Counted from the first letter of the stretch, positions 1 to 15,000 are shown. The stretch: 64,000 nt of DNA from Takifugu bimaculatus (GCA_004026145.2 CP034986.1:11116804-11180803), one strand, 5' to 3'. The notes: a model not told the origin generated them from the letters alone. Made by a program: numbers and translations.

Positions 1-510
1 CTATGTGAATAAAATCCTATCTTACAGTCATAAACTGTCTAGTACAAGTGCTACTATCAACTAACAGTGCAGGGCTTGGAGAGAGAGTGAAGAGGGCTAT
101 CAACAGGAGGAAAGGTGAGAGGAGGGGCAGGTCCTCTCAGGAAGAACTGTGTCCCTGAGAGCTTTTCAACGGAAGAGAGGGTCGCCCCTGCGATGGCAGT
201 GCTTTGTAGGTCGTGGGAGATCACCCTGGTTTGTACTGGCAGCTGGGTGGCATGCTGGGATAGGAACAGCCTGCTGTTTCTGATGATGAATAAGGCAGAG
301 CACCACAACTGGACTTGAGGCCACATGATCAGAAAAAGTCAGTTGATCATCAATCATGACTTCGAGATTTTGAACAGCAATTCTGTCGTCAAGTGTTGTA
401 GCTATAGCAAAGGTACGTTGGAGGTGGGTGTTCCTGCATCGTGAGGATATTCTAGAGAGGGACCATAACCAAACAGGAAACCTTTTGGCCTTGCCCCCAC
501 CCAATCATGG
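1..510 (-). mobile_element. Decayed non-LTR (L2/Maui-like) LINE reverse-transcriptase fragment
   Basis: Minus-strand translation in several broken frames gives phrases typical of the C-terminal part of fish L2-clade reverse transcriptases. Examples are NLEVMIDDQLTFSDHVA, then a degenerate ...CLIHHQKQQ / LFIIRNSRLFLSQHATQL segment and remains of the region that normally reads as an 'rDYCNsLLAG'-type block. Stops and frame changes show that it is dead. It continues to or beyond the left window edge. Clade assignment is from memory of fish LINE proteins. Confidence 0.6.
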
Positions 511-3500
511 AGGCCCCCCAGTTCCCTCTGGCAGTATCACAGACATAATAATGGCTTGGAATAATCGGGGCTGGAGAGGTCAAAGGTCTGCACACCCATC
601 CCTTTTTAAACCAAAACCCTCCCATCTGCTGTATCTAGTCCGGGACTGTTGAATTGGATGTTAGCCGCTGTGGTCAGCCCCCAGCTGGGTTTATAGATGA
701 CCAAGGCCTCAGGTTCACATCTCCAAGGGAAATCTGTGTCCATCAGCCTGAATGTGGACACAGAAAGTGACACCATGGCTTCATAACAGCTCCAGATGTG
801 TGAGCTTCCTGAAGGAAATGTGCATCTGACTGGAGCTGAATCTGCCAAACATCACGGCATCCTTTGGTACCAGAGCTCAGCTGTCAATCGTGTCGTCACT
901 GTCAACTCGCTCAGACATTGAGTTGCCCACAGTCCTCCTCCTGCATGTCCTGTCTGTTCACAGGTTAGCCCAGAACCTGTCAGAACTCTTCACCCTCCTA
1001 CTGTAACACCCTTTTCTCCATCGCTCTGGAGATATCCTGGCTCCGTTCACAAGGGTTGAGATTCTAATCTTCTCTGCTGTGCTGTCTCAGTCTTAGGAAA
1101 TAGGGTCTTCATTGTCATGGTGATTGTCGTTTGTGTTTGTAGCTTTGGTGGAAGACCTGCTCAGGTTTCGGGCCTTCATCCTGTCTGGGCATAGAGGTCT
1201 GATGGATTTCACTCCTCTGTTTTTCAGCTGAGGTCTGTCTCTTAAAGAGCTCTGACGGTGTTCTCCACCGGCATGAATGGACGTCTGTGTGTGACCCACC
1301 CAGGAGCAGGAGGCTCACGCAGGCCTGCCGGACTGTTTGGAAAGACAATCTTCTGGGATTTGGATTCCTGTTGGCACAGAGGTGTTGATGTTTGGGCTGG
1401 GTGGAGCTTGTAGGTGCTGCCAGAGGAGGAACATCAGACAGACGACCGTGGACGACGATGAACAGGCTCTTTTACAGCTCAGGTAACCTTTAGAGGAAGA
1501 TCCCGCTGACCCACACCCTCCACTCAATCAGGCCACTGTGGTAGATGTCTTAGACTCTTTAGCATCAGATTATTTAGGTTAAAAAGTAAAATGGTGGATT
1601 TGATCGAACACAGACGAGCTGTGGTTTGAATCTCACCACAGCTCCAGCCAGGTTTAACAGGGTTTGTGTTTAGCTTTTCTTCTTCTGGGATGTTGTTTGG
1701 CCCATTGATTCATGTGAGGAAAAGAAGGTTGACGCTCGGGAAAATCCAGCAAGAATAACTAACAGCTGTCTCCACCTAGTGGCTTTAGCTCTGTCAGCTA
1801 AATTTCTTCTGTGCCTTTGTGCGACAAATCAGAGAAGAGAAATAACCTTGAAGTCAACACATCACTAAAGAGTTGTTCTGGTCATCTTACTTTACTGACC
1901 AATCAGCACACACAAAATGAAATCCAACACAAACAACTGAATCTGGAGCAAACGACGGCTCATACCTTCACCCACTGGAGGGCCCACTGGAATTCCGTGG
2001 AGCTGGATCACAAAACCACCCGAGACCTATGACGACTCCCACAAGGTCATGCAATTCAACCACATTAGGTAGTTCCTAAAATGATAAGTAACTTGATGGC
2101 CAGCAACCATATATTTAGCCTAACCTAAAAAAAAAACTTGGAAAAAAAAGGTTGGAGCCAGTAAACGTCAACAGTGATCAACTGTGATTCTGTATCAGAT
2201 ACTTTGAGAGTGGTACTTCAGCGAACATTGTTGGGGATCACCTTTGACCTAGTTCAGGTGTGCTGGTCCTGCTCGGACCTGCTGTGTGGAGGTTGTGACC
2301 TTCTGCAGAAGGCGTCTTACCTCTGTGCCCCCTGATCCGTGAACGGTGGCGGGGGAGAGAAGTGACCTTGGCCTCGGTGATGGAGTCACAGTTTTGTCTG
2401 GCCTGGGGTTTCCGTTCTGCTCCACACAGGCAAAGAAGATTTTTGTTTTTGAAGCAGCAGCAGCATCACAACTGTGTGGCTCATCTTTGGTTTTCTGTGC
2501 TTTTCCTGGTTCAGGACGGGGAAAGCTGGAGTTTGGCTCACTTTTGTCTTCATGCGATCAGCTGGGCCTCACAGGAACTCTGCAGCTTTCAGCTGAGCAG
2601 TAAAAATGTCAGAAATAATGTGCAGCTTAAGATGAAAGATGCTGCTGCAACCCCCCACCACCACACCCCTCCCCACCCCCGGTCATATTTCACCCGACAA
2701 CGAGCCACATTCTGAGCATTCCTCCATGTGTGCTGGATTAGTGGAGTGGCGTGTCATTAGCAAACATCTGAGCGATGACAACACAGACTTTAGTTCATCT
2801 TTGATGGGGCCCATAAATATTTTTCCTGACACGGGGGCTTTTAAAAGGAACGCCCCCCCCCCCTTCCTTGGTGATTATCGGATCACATTGCTAATGGTCC
2901 TCCAGAGACAGACTCTTGACTCCACAAAGGTTTCTGTGTGACCATTTTTTGGAGATAAAACCGTTAATTCTCTCGGAGGTCGTGCACAAACCTGTTGAAT
3001 CGCCCGATGATGAGAAATCAGAAATTGTTCTCAATTAATAAAGTTGCGAATGTGAAAAAAACACGTTGTCATTCCGGATTGTTCTCTCTTTCCTGCAGAA
3101 GATGATGCTGATGAGGAGTTGATTATTGTGGAGCTGTGGGACCAACGGGAACTGTAGGAGCTTCAGCGTTGCTGCCGCTGCCTTCTGTTCATCATGGCTG
3201 ATATGGAGCACTGAGGTGAGGAATGGATTAAAGCACGTCGGTGGTTTTCTTTTGGAAGGTTTAGTGTGACAGGAAGTGGAACCATCCTCTCACACTTTAG
3301 ACTGTAACCTCAATTGCCTCCCGGCAAATGACAGTGCCCTTGACTGGTACCTCGGCAGGAAGCCTGGGCCTTGGCCAGGCCTCTCTGGCATCAGATTGAG
3401 CTGGTGGCCTGGTCGCAGGTATGCTTGTGAACATGTAATATATTCAACTCCATTGAGGAGACAAATGTCCTGAGGTCACTTCTCTCTCAGAACCTGAGCA

Positions 3501-4455
3501 TTCTGTTCAGTTTTGTGTGCCAATGAGTGATGCTGCTTATAGTCCTTTTCTCTGATGTCGCGCTGTTATCGACCTGGTGTTGTTAATAAAAATCATACAC
3601 ACATTTTTGTTCTTTGTTCTACTGTTATTAATCACAAATTCTACATTCCATCCTGCGTGCTGAGATGCTAAATAGACAGCGGAGACAGTTTCTGGAATCA
3701 TGCAACCTTTGCAGAAAAAGCCTCAGCCCTGCGTGGCCTTTATATGTTAATGCCAAAAAGATGTAAAGACCGAGGCAGTGAATCAATAAATGCTGCTGCA
3801 CTTTTCTTTTCTCCATTCTTGGCCCAGTAACCTCTTCTCTGAGATCCCCGTCGCTCAACAGCACGTGACCAGACAGCTGAGAAATCAATGAGGAGCATCT
3901 GTGACGCTTAGATAACCTTTTCCCAGGAGAGGAGCCATCAGGCCACAACACAAGGAATTAGTCTTAAACTGATCTGACAGTTACGCTGTGTGTGCAAACA
4001 CGTCCAGTGCAAAGTGTGTGTGTGTGTGTGTACGTGTATGTGTGTGTGCGTGCGCGCATGTGTGTAGTTCAGCGAAACTTTCTCAGCTGCAGCCAAGAAA
4101 TCCCAACATCTGCTCTTTCAATTCCGCTCCAACTCTGAGCTCATTTGGCCATGGCTGTAACTCGGCTTCGAGAGTTCCTCCCAGCTGACTCTTCACAGCT
4201 TGACGGGCTTCTGAGACAGTGCGAGGACTTAGCTTCTGGAATTACACGGAGGAGAGGCTGAAGCAGAGAGTCCTGCGCTTCTGCTGGTGACTGGAGGAAA
4301 CAGACAGAAGCCAGAGTTTAACTGTTTCCACTCAGGACATCCTGATCTGAGGTCTTCTGAGCAGAGCGATCTTGGGACTGGAGGTGTAGGCCCAGAATTA
4401 GGTTGGGCTTGGAGACTCTTTGCTGCTTTTGACTTTCTGCCTCTCTTCTTGGTAG
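511..4455. other. Non-coding DNA upstream of the first recognised nckap5 exon
   Basis: Probably intronic sequence of nckap5, since the exon at 4456 enters in frame from upstream. I found no exon that would encode the expected N-terminal residues. A splice-acceptor-like tract (tctctctttcctgcag) at about 3084-3099 precedes a short frame ending in a stop and was not accepted. A (GT)n-like run lies at 4014-4058 and C/G-rich runs at about 2850-2862 and 4889-4919. Nothing else was recognised. Confidence 0.5.
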
Positions 4456-5274
4456 GAACACATGGACACCAACAGATGCATAGACGATCTTCTCAAACAA
4501 CTTGAGGAGGAACGCCAGAGAGTCCAAAGGTAAGGAGCTTCTAGAGACAGATGTTGAACTGACCGTCCTCTGCAGCTGGCTGCAGATGCAGCACACCTGT
4601 TAGTTTAGAATGTGAGACAAGCTTTCAGCGGAGGATCGAGCGGAAGGTGAGTTCTCGGTATGCTGGAGATTGGATTTGTGCAGACAATGGAGATGAAGAG
4701 CTTGGGCAGATGCCTTGTCCCCTCTGTGCTCCTCTTGTCCAGAGATGCACCGCCCCTGCAGAAAGAGACACCATTTCTTAAACGTAACTCTCTTTTGAGA
4801 GATCCTTTCTCCCAGTCAGTGCCGCTGGATTTCCCACCTCAAAGTAATTTTCCCCCTGAGTGAGCAGAGAGGGGTAGGGGGTTGGACGCAGGGGGGGTTG
4901 GGGTGTCAGGGGGGGGGGGCGACCACTGACCAGCCCCATTACTAGAGCAGCACAGCCCCTCAACAAAGGAAGTGGTGAGTAAAGGAATGACCCTCTTGTC
5001 AATGTTACCACAACTTTTACAAAGACAGTCCCCTCTTGGGAACAAGCCAAATGTCCCTGTGGGGGACCAGTGACAAATCAGAGCGGACATCCTGCGTGGT
5101 CCACGCCACACCAATGCCTAACATTTGATACTTGATATTGACCCAGTCTTAATAACTTTGCATGAGCCTCTTTGTGTGTGGTACTCAGAGGCTGCATCGT
5201 CACACACACACATTGAAGAGGTTCAAGTTTTGTGTTGTTGAACTCACATTCAACACACACACGCACACGCACAC

Positions 5275-5319
<45 letters not shown>

Positions 5320-8300
5320 CAGTGGTGGCTCAGCCTGTTGGGGACTGGGCTGAGCAATGGAAGGTTCCTGAGTTCAAGCTCCACTGTGAACAAAAACATG
5401 GAAGGTCTTCTGGTTGTGGGAGGTGCCAGAACATCTTCAGAGCAATGCCGTGGTACCCTTGAGCAAGGTACCGGAGCCACAAAATGCTCACATAGGGCCG
5501 TGCTATGAGCTCCACCCCTGGATGGACCCTACCTTCGCCCGTTTGTGCACCCTCCCCGTGACCCCGAAAGGGAAAAAGCGGTTAAGAAAAGAAAAAAACA
5601 AAAAATCCCGACACACTAGCAGGAGTAAAAGCAATAAAACAGCATCGGCCAACAGCGTTGTCATTGGAGGCAGCGCGTCCTGTGAAGGGTAGGGTCAGGG
5701 GTCAGGGTTAGGCTGCGCTCTCTTGGATTCATCTGGGACCATTCGGAACACTGACAGTGATGAAGGGTAGAGGCTAAAACTTTAGCAGCGTCTTTAGGCG
5801 TCATCCTATTCCTCATGTTGGCTGTGTCCCCTCTTCCTGACCCGATGACCCCTGACATTCACGACTCTCATTAATCTTTTTATTGGCTGGTTTCACACCG
5901 CTGAAGTACACAGCCCGAACACTTAGGATTGTGTTCATGCAAACTTCTAAATACATTCCCCACTTGGGGGGTGTTTCTGATGAAATTCTTCTGGATTCTT
6001 TTCACACGGTCACTTTTGTCCTTCAGGACAACAAAAAACAACGCGCATCTGCCATTCCTGACACGCTTAGCGCACATTGAAGAATGACAAAATAGCATTC
6101 GCCAGTACCAATTGGGAAAATCCCCTAATTTAAAAGGCAAAATTTCATCCCAGCATGGCACGTGACATGTGCACAGTGATGGTTTAGTGGCGCCTTCAGA
6201 AGTAGGGGAAGCACAGCCCCTTCTCTGAGGGCTGATGTAATGCTCCTCTGGCCTCTCCAGTTCTCTCCACTCTCCTTGTCTTTGGTGGAAAGAGGAGCCA
6301 CATTGCAGTGTCAGCATCAGATGGATGTTTCTACTCATTCAGTAATTATGGTCAAATCTATTTTCATGAAGAGATTTCATCGCTCTTCTCCCGAATGCCT
6401 GAAAAAAGAGTTTATTTAGGTCTGAGTGACAAATGTGTGGGGGGGATGTTAAAGCTGTAACCTTCATTTTGGATTTAAATAAGGTAGATTATCTTCTTTT
6501 CTTCCTCCGTCCGTTTTCTCTACATGTAGAGTTGGAGGTTTCTTCAGGTGGAGACCAGTGCCAGGTCACATGACTTGAAGCAGGCCTCAGCTGCTATTTT
6601 CTGCCGACCAGAGCAGCTGGTGTTCATCTGTGACCCCTTCCAAACCTTTGAGGATGGGTGAGACAGGCAGGGATGAGGAGGCAGGCAGGGGGGGCCCTGG
6701 TGAGGAGGGGGAAGGTCTCAGCTGGAGGTCCCTGGACCCTGAACAGACTGTGTGGTCAAACATTAACAGCAACATCTGCTGATCAATGCCCAGGTTGTCC
6801 TGTTCGTTCACAGATGGATGGTAAAGGTCTTTGCTTGAGGGATTTGGGGTAATTGGACGAGCAAATCCAAAAAAAATGTTTAGTTTTTGTTTGGTGGTTT
6901 GGTGCCAGCAGCAATTATATGATCCTTCTGTTTGACGTGAGTCTGTTCATTCTCAACTTCAATGACTGATAAAAATTAAATCATAAAAAGACTTCACTGA
7001 GTGAATAAGCTCTTTAGACGCACCAGCTCAGCTCAGCAGAAATGTCCTTTTGTCCCCGTCAAGGTCACATGAGTGAAAACTGAGCTCCAGAATCTACAAC
7101 CGCTCATTTGGAGACTAAAAAAGTCCCTGAAGGCTTTTGTCTGATTTTTGGGGAATAATTAAATTTGGTAGCGCTGTCGAAAGATTAAAAAAAATGTAAT
7201 CAGTCAATCCCGATTATTTATTTACATTTATTTTTAATTGATAGTAATCACGTTTCATTCACAGACTCACAAAAGAACGAAGCGTGATTTGGTGCAAGCT
7301 GGGCGACACCTTAATTGAATTGCTAGCTAACAAATGCTTCGCCGTAATGTGGCATTTTAAGACGGATGCGTTTTGGTAAAAAGAAAACTCTCTCCTGCAG
7401 AGTTTTTAATATTTTCCTGGACTTGTTTGGACACAGAGAACCAACATCCAGTTAAGCATCTTCCATCGTTGTCCGTTGCTTCTGCTGCCGGTCATGGCCA
7501 GATCAACTTCCTGACGACAACTGTACTTGGAAAAATTGCCAGAAATTGGACGTTCAGAGTCTTTCTTCGCTGCAGATGGGTTAAGTTCTTGAAAATCTGA
7601 AATCAGGTTCATCATGACGATGGATTAATACGCATTAACACCTTGATTCCGACAACCCTAAAGTTAACAAGTAAACAAGCTTTAAAATAAATAGTATTAT
7701 TATTCATTTCCAGGATAGTCTGATTTCCACGATGTTAAGTAGCCACCAGTCTGGGCCATTCCAGCTAAAACTGGACTTTAAATGGTCATATTTGCACTTT
7801 ATATGTGACAACCTTCCTGGGCTCATACTGCAGGTCACCATGTCAGCAGTGGAGAAGTGTGAGTCAGGACACCCCTGAGGGTCCAGGAAGTCACAGGAAG
7901 CTCGTCTTCCTCGCGGGTTTGTATGTATTAATAAGGCCTTTCATCGATGGGGGGTCACAGTGCTGCACTCGCACACGTGCCACCTTCCTCCTTTACACGC
8001 CGCTCACTGTAATTCCACACATCAACAGCTGCTGCAAACCAAACACAGGAGGACATTGAGCCTGCAGATACTCCGCTGTAAACATGGTGCTGCCTGCAGG
8101 GATAAAGTGGTTTCACAATGTGGATATTGTGTCTTAGTCCCTCTGGAATTATCTGCATTCCTGCAGCCAATTAGCTGTGTTTAAGAGCTGAGTCTTGCCT
8201 AATGCCGAATTAGCTGTTGTCCTTCTGGCAGTTGGCCACTTTCAGCTGAGGGAAACGCACTGTAGGTTTTTATCCGATTCTTATCTCGCGTCTCTTTAGC

Positions 8301-9629
8301 TGAGTGTCCGTGCTTGCTGTCTCTGCAACTGCAGCGGAGTTCCGCTTCAGCTGGACAGATTTCGAGATGAGCTTCAAGTGGATTGAAGGACTCCCTTCAC
8401 GCTCATGAAGGTGTGAAGTTGTTTTGACTCTACCTGAGCAGGTTGAGCAGAAGTCCCACCCACACCGAAATAAGAACCGCGGACCCTGTGTGATCCCCCT
8501 GACTGACTTTGAAAACATCTGCAGGAGGAGGTTCAGTCCGATTGGATCTTTTTCAAGTTTCAGCCGATGTAAAATCTTTACATTACAATGTAATTTCACC
8601 ATGGAAACCCAGAGCTGCGTGGTTCTTTTGCAAAAACTTTGTCATCGTGAGGAGGAAAGTGTCACTGTTGGGGGTGAAATACTGCCCCTGCTGGCTGCAG
8701 GTTGCACCATTAAAGAAATAACATTTATGAACTTCAGACTGATGTCAGCCTGGAGTCGTCATGTGGATTTTCCTGTGCCGTTGGGCTGAAGAGACACTGG
8801 AGCTATTGTAAGCACGTTTACTGGGAAGTCAATTTTCCAGGCTTGTAAATGGTCGTGTTCACGCAGCAGGAGGCTTTTATGGCTCTCTGATTACAGTTAT
8901 GGCATTTAAAACATCAGTAAAATTCAGCCCTGGCACACAGGAGGTTGTTTCTTCTGTCAGCGGTGAAATTCTGTAGAGCTGTTAAATCAGGAACCGAGCA
9001 GCCCGGTCACCATAAAAACCTGCAGAGTTTCTGAGCCAGAGAAATTAGCTGCAGTGGGACGGCTCCACTCGCTTTCCCATAATCACACATGGAATGTTGA
9101 GGTCATTCCTAAAGATTTGCAGCAGATTAATTAAAGATAATCTCCAATAAATCCTGCTTGTTTCAGTCTCCATGACTGAAAGGCCTCACAGACCACCACC
9201 ATGACCATGACCCCCCGTCCCGCTCAGCCCAATGAGACGTAACAGACATCCATTTTGGCTTTTTCGGTCTTCCCCCCATCATCTCAGCAGTCTGCGGAGG
9301 GCGATGTCAGCAGGGCATGGAACCCCTGAGTGACTTTGTGTTGGGTAAACAGACTCACTGGCTGCCATTTCCTTTTCTCCTGCCCCACCCACTCCTTTCA
9401 ACGCCATGTTGACAGAGCCCTTCCACATTTGTTAGGATACATGCTGATCGTTTGTGGTGTCCTGGAGACATCAGAGATGGACGCGTGCGTCTGAAGGACT
9501 CAGGTCCTGTGGACCCTTCTCACTTCCTGTTCTCTCACTTACCTGGAGCACCCCTGAATTATGACAAAACACAGAACTAACAGGATTTGTTTCTCACAGT
9601 ATCATCGCGTTAACCCAACTGAAGTGAAC

Positions 9630-9685
<56 letters not shown>

Positions 9686-9953
9686 ATGACCACGAGCTCT
9701 CACCACCCACCCAACCTCAGACCACCCTGCAAACTATTATAGATCCATCTCGACCCTCCAGTGACTGTCCCAGCTCTGACTTCCCCGCCCCTATGGGGGG
9801 GGGGGGGGGGGGGGGGTGGACAGTGCTGGAGCCAGGCTGGCTGTGTGGGCGGCTGAGTGTTTCCAAACAGTGGAATCTGTCACCGACACCCCTGGCAGAG
9901 CAATAATCAAGCCCTTAATGAGCTCTGAAGCTCTGTCAGCCCCCCCCCCCCAT

Positions 9954-9989
<36 letters not shown>

Positions 9990-11969
9990 TCACAGGGCTG
10001 GAGAAGACGGAGCTGGGACAGTTTCTTTTGTGACAGGTCCATCTGATGACTGGCCTGTGGGTCCTGATCACATTAGAAGGAAACGCTGCCCCTGATATTT
10101 CTTGATTAGCTCACACACGTCTCCGTTAGACCCTCCATTTGACGCGGACAATAGTGTGTAATTTGTCGGACACCTGCTCACAGAATTGAATCCTGTATTC
10201 AGATTTGAGCCGCTGTGTTTGTAATAAATGTGCGGTGGCAGTAATCGAGTGAATCGTCCGACCCGAGTGTTCCTGAGCTGACGGCAGGAAGCTTTACGGG
10301 CCCGCCTGATGATCATTCAGAGTCTGCCTGTTTCTTGGGGCCCCGTCCCCTCTGCCTGTCCCTTGTTTAGTTGTATTGTTCCTTTAGGACATTAGTGGCA
10401 GTGAATTGGAGTAAAATAGCAGAAATGGCCCCCACTCAAAGTCAGCCCTGGCCCCTTCTTGCCCCTCTTTCACTGAGCTCCTGTCACTTAGACCCTTTTA
10501 ATTCTCCCTTTCGCCCCACGGAACCAGCACCCCTTTCACAGCGGTCTGATGGGGAGCAGACAATGGTGGCCTCTTCATCCCCCTCTCCTCTCTCTGTGTC
10601 CTCAGTGGCGTCCTGCTTGGTCCGGTTGCCCATTCAGCTGAGATGATGGGTCTGAGCCACGCTAGTCCGGTCCATCGCTCAGCCTGGGCCCAGATTCTGT
10701 CCAACCCAGTCCTCAGTGTCTCTGTCTCACTGCTGTTTCTCAGGAGGTCAGTTTACACAGAAGCTGAGTGATCAGAGTCATTCTGCAACTAGATCTTTAC
10801 TTCGCAACCTGGCCCCCTGGAAACTGGTCCCAGAACACTTTGATGGTGTGGAAGAAAGAACTTCTTGCACCTGACATAAACCGGGATATTGGGCTGTTTC
10901 TCCCGCTGCACAAAAGGAACTCTGTCACTATCGCTGTACCACTAGATCACTATACTCGTGCAAAAGGCGCCGAAGATGAAGGGTTTTGAATCATCTGTAC
11001 ATATGAGGTCAGTCTGATGAATGATCGGTGTTGGCGTGCTGCAGAAAGAACAGGTAGATGATTGGAAGGCACCGTGGTCCACTGGCCAACAGGACCAGGA
11101 AGCTGTTTCACGTGCACGCAGAATGTCAGCTGACTCCGATGGATGCCTCCATGGTGTGGTGGGAAGTTGCCTGGAGCAGAAGAATGAAGTGCCGCTCCGT
11201 TGGTAAAGACCCAGTTGTCTCTTCCTGTCTGGGTAGACTTAAACAGCCCCCTCCCCACTTTGTTCACCCCCTCTCAGACTCCTCCTACTTATCTTTAAAC
11301 CCCCCACCCTACCCCAGCTCCTCCCCCGAGGAGCCACCTTCAGCAGCAGTGGAACAGCCGTCTCCCTCGACACATGTTAAACGTCCCAAGCAGGAGGAGG
11401 AGGAGGTGGGCGCAGTGAGAGAGGAACGATAAAGCCTGGAGGTGGGGTGGAGGCGGACGGACTCAGTGAGCCAGAGGAGGCAGCACCGCAGAGCGTCTGG
11501 AGCCTGGAGAGGGAAGCGGTGTCGGAGCAGGAGCGGGGCATGTCGGCAGGCTGAAAGAGAGACAACACAGAGGAGCCGCGGCAGAAGAGGAGGAGTCGTG
11601 GACGGAGCGCGGCGCTGCGGATGGAAAGTTCTGCAGGCTGGAGGTGGATTACCATGCGTGTCCTCTGACTGCGCCAGGATGTTGCATCTCCTGCAGGGTA
11701 AGAATCAGCCGCGCGGCAGCGCTCAGGACCAGCTGCTGGCTGCCCCCTCACTGAGCGGCGGCTGCAGCCCCGGTGCAGCACTCGTCCCCCGTTTAGTGAA
11801 AAGCATGGACCAGTTTGATGTTGGGGTGGTTTAAAGTTCCCCTGCATGACCTCCTGGATGATGGACTCTTCCTCTTTGGATCCTTCATTGTCAGGGATTT
11901 TCGAACCTTTCTTCATCACTGGGGCTGTGATGGTGTGTGTGTGTGTGTGTGTGTGCGTGCGTGTGTGTG

Positions 11970-12062
<93 letters not shown>

Positions 12063-15000
12063 CAGAGAGAGCGAGCTCTGAGACACACTGACATGGTTGT
12101 TGCAGGTTCTGCTCCAGTTTGTTGCTGGAGCCTTCCCGAGCGCGCTCTGCCTTCCAAACGTTCTACTAAAACCAGGTAGTTCCGTCCAGGACCCAGAACA
12201 TGATCTATAAAGTGATGAAATGTTCTGTTCTGTGGTCCAGGTGGACGCAGCCGTCTCTGTCTCCCCTGTTGTTGTTGTTGTTGTTGTTGTTGTGCTGCCG
12301 CTGATCACAGTTTTGAGGTGGAAAAGTGCCTTTTGTCCCATCGAAACCTCCTACCTGCTGTGTCTCCGGCCAGGCTGTTAATCCCACTCTGACAGCGTGT
12401 GCTCACAGATGAATGTTTGAAATCATGGATTATGGGATGTTCTGTAGTCTGTCCCTGTTATGATAGTCTTGGTGCAGCACGGGTCCCATGTGCAGGTCAC
12501 AGCAGGGCAAAGGTCACTCCGCTCAGCCTCCACGGTATCCGTTGCATGGTTGTAGCAGCAAGGCCAATGTGGGATTGTATATTTTTAGCCAAATTTCGGT
12601 GACTCTAAGAACAGAGTATAAAATGAGAGCATGGGAGAGGACGGGAGCCGGAGAAATGCCTTTTTTTTTTTGCTACTCCAAGAATTTTGAAGACAGCGGA
12701 CATTAGCCTGGTGACGTGCACCGGTGAAAACACCTCCCTGCCAATGTTTTTGCTTATTTCAAACAATTTCCATCAGTCAAACCGTCCTGGAGAGTTATTG
12801 GTTGTCGTCATAGCGATGTTCAGCAGATGTGTTCAGCCGCGGGCAGTTTGAGCTCTGAAACCTACCTGGGGATTAGAGCATAAGAGGATTGTCAAGTGGT
12901 GGGATTTGATTTCATAGAATTAAAACTGTTACTCTGTCCATCCTCATCACCGCAGCAACCATTTCTGCTCACCATTACCCCCCCCCTTGTTCCCTCACGT
13001 GTCCCACTTTTAAGCACAGACAGGAACGGCGTGTGTGTGTGCCTGCGGCTTCGTGTGGTCAACGCTGCTGCAATCGTACCAGAACGGAAAAAAAAAAACA
13101 GACTCAATGAATTTACTTGTGTCTCTAAGTCGGTTTAAAATGCTCATGACAGCGTGACTTCATCTCAACTCTTCCTTCTTCTCGTTCTTCTGACTCGCCC
13201 CCCCTCACGGATTTGGTGACCCTCAGCTGACGTTTTGGCTGCAGGTCAAACTGAATTACTGAGGAATGTTTCCCCGTTCGTGGGGCCTCAGCATGTGAGC
13301 ACTTCCCGATCGTTGCCTTTCCCACCATTGCGTATCTCCCAGTGCTCCTGTTCTGGGGCTGCAGGCCTTCCAGCTCAATTACAACCACCCCCCCCCCCCC
13401 AAACAGCACATAGGAAACTGTGTGGCGGGTCTGCCAGGCCCGTACAAACCTGCCCGTGCAGCCGCTGCATGTGTTTAATCATGTGCTTGGAGAGTGCTGA
13501 ATCAGGCAAAGTCGGTCAGAAAAGCGTCGGTTCCCATTTTAACCCCCTCAGACGTTCTGTTTTTGGGCCAGACGCCCCCCCGGCTGCAGGGTGATGTCAT
13601 GAGACAAAATATTCCTGTGGTTTTCTGAGTGGTCCAACTGGGTGCAGAGGTGCGAGAGCTTGTGGGCTGTTTTTTGTAGTCACGCTCTGTTTTCCATCCA
13701 GGCAGCTTCAGCTGATTTGCTGGCACAAACCTTTGTTTGCTTTTCTCCCAGTGAAAATTCTTCTTGGGGAGAAAAAATAAATCCCCAAACTGGATTTGTT
13801 TTTTAGGTCAGACGTGCGAGCCAACAGTTCACGAGATAATATGTTGTCCTTGTTTTCTTGCTGACACACTTTTCAGATCAGAGGCTTTTTCCTGTTTCAG
13901 GCTTTGTCTGGCGTGACGAGTTTAACAGAGCCGCCGTTAAAGTGGCTGAAGGACGCTGGCGAGCCTCACCTCCTGCCCCCCGTGCTCGTAAATCACCGAG
14001 CAGCATCTGATCCGGTGGCCAGACAGACGGCATCACGCCAACGTCTGAAACATCCGAAACATGGTGGCGAAACTGGAGCAGAGTTCAAAACTTTAAAATT
14101 GTCTTGTGACTCAGTACAAATGCTCCAAAGACACAAGGAAGACTCAGCAGTCAGCCCTGGAGCTGGGGGGGGGAGGGGTGGAGGGTGCATCTGTGAGCAC
14201 TTGTGTCCCTGACCTTTAACCCTACGTGGCTGTGTTCCTGACACGTCGGCCTGCTGCTTTTGAGACTAGAGAATTTGCAGAAGAGTCTGTTTGCCCGTCA
14301 TAGCCTGATTTGATTGGACACGTCTCTGAAACGTGTGCCGTCTGGTCTTCAGGTGTCATGTCAGTGTTGCTCCCGTGCTGTTTCCATACATTTACAGGAT
14401 CTTCCCTCAGTCAGTTGGACACGTGTGTCTGCAAAGGAGGAGGAGGAGGAGGAGGAGGAGGAGGAGGAGGAGGACCACCGCTCAATAGTAAGATGTTAGC
14501 TTCTCTGGACTGCAGGCTAACAGACGTGTGGGGGTTTCACAGAAAAAGGCGACGACAGTAAACGCGTGTGGTTGTGTTTGGAGTCCAGGTGACGACAGCA
14601 GAGGTTTCCTGTCTTTATTTCCCCTCTCGCATCACTGGACTCAGTGATGCTTCACCTGCTGATATTTACACCACAAGCAGACCTGGGGTTTTCCTCACCA
14701 GAGGTGGGGCCGCCTCCTGTTGGACATCGTAAAGTTCGTGATCTAATAATAACAAAATTACAAAAGCGAGCAAAATGGCGTTGAGGAAGCTCTCTGACCT
14801 CGAAACGTCACCTTTGTTGCATCTTAAAAAGGGAAAAATTTCAGTGCTGATGAAAAAAACTCCCAATGAGATGCTGAGTCCATGACAGCAGCATGTCGAT
14901 CAGCTTCCAGTGCGATTCAATGACGTCGGGCCAGTGGAAATTCACAGCAGGCCAACGAGAGACGAGCCGAAAAAAACCCACGTTGACCGCAGGGTGAAAC

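Noticed and set aside
3084..3160. Possible upstream nckap5 exon after tctctctttcctgcag
   Set aside because: The acceptor is good, but the following frames do not resemble the expected N-terminus, and the best one stops before any usable donor.
5680..5712. Telomere-like gggtcagggttagg stretch
   Set aside because: Too short and irregular to be an interstitial telomeric repeat.
11377..11919. 180-codon minus-strand open frame
   Set aside because: Low-complexity proline/serine translation of the GC-rich block, without start context, splice logic or recognisable domain.
11891..12157. Open frames of alternating T-H or V-C across the GT array
   Set aside because: They are translations of a dinucleotide repeat with no coding signal.
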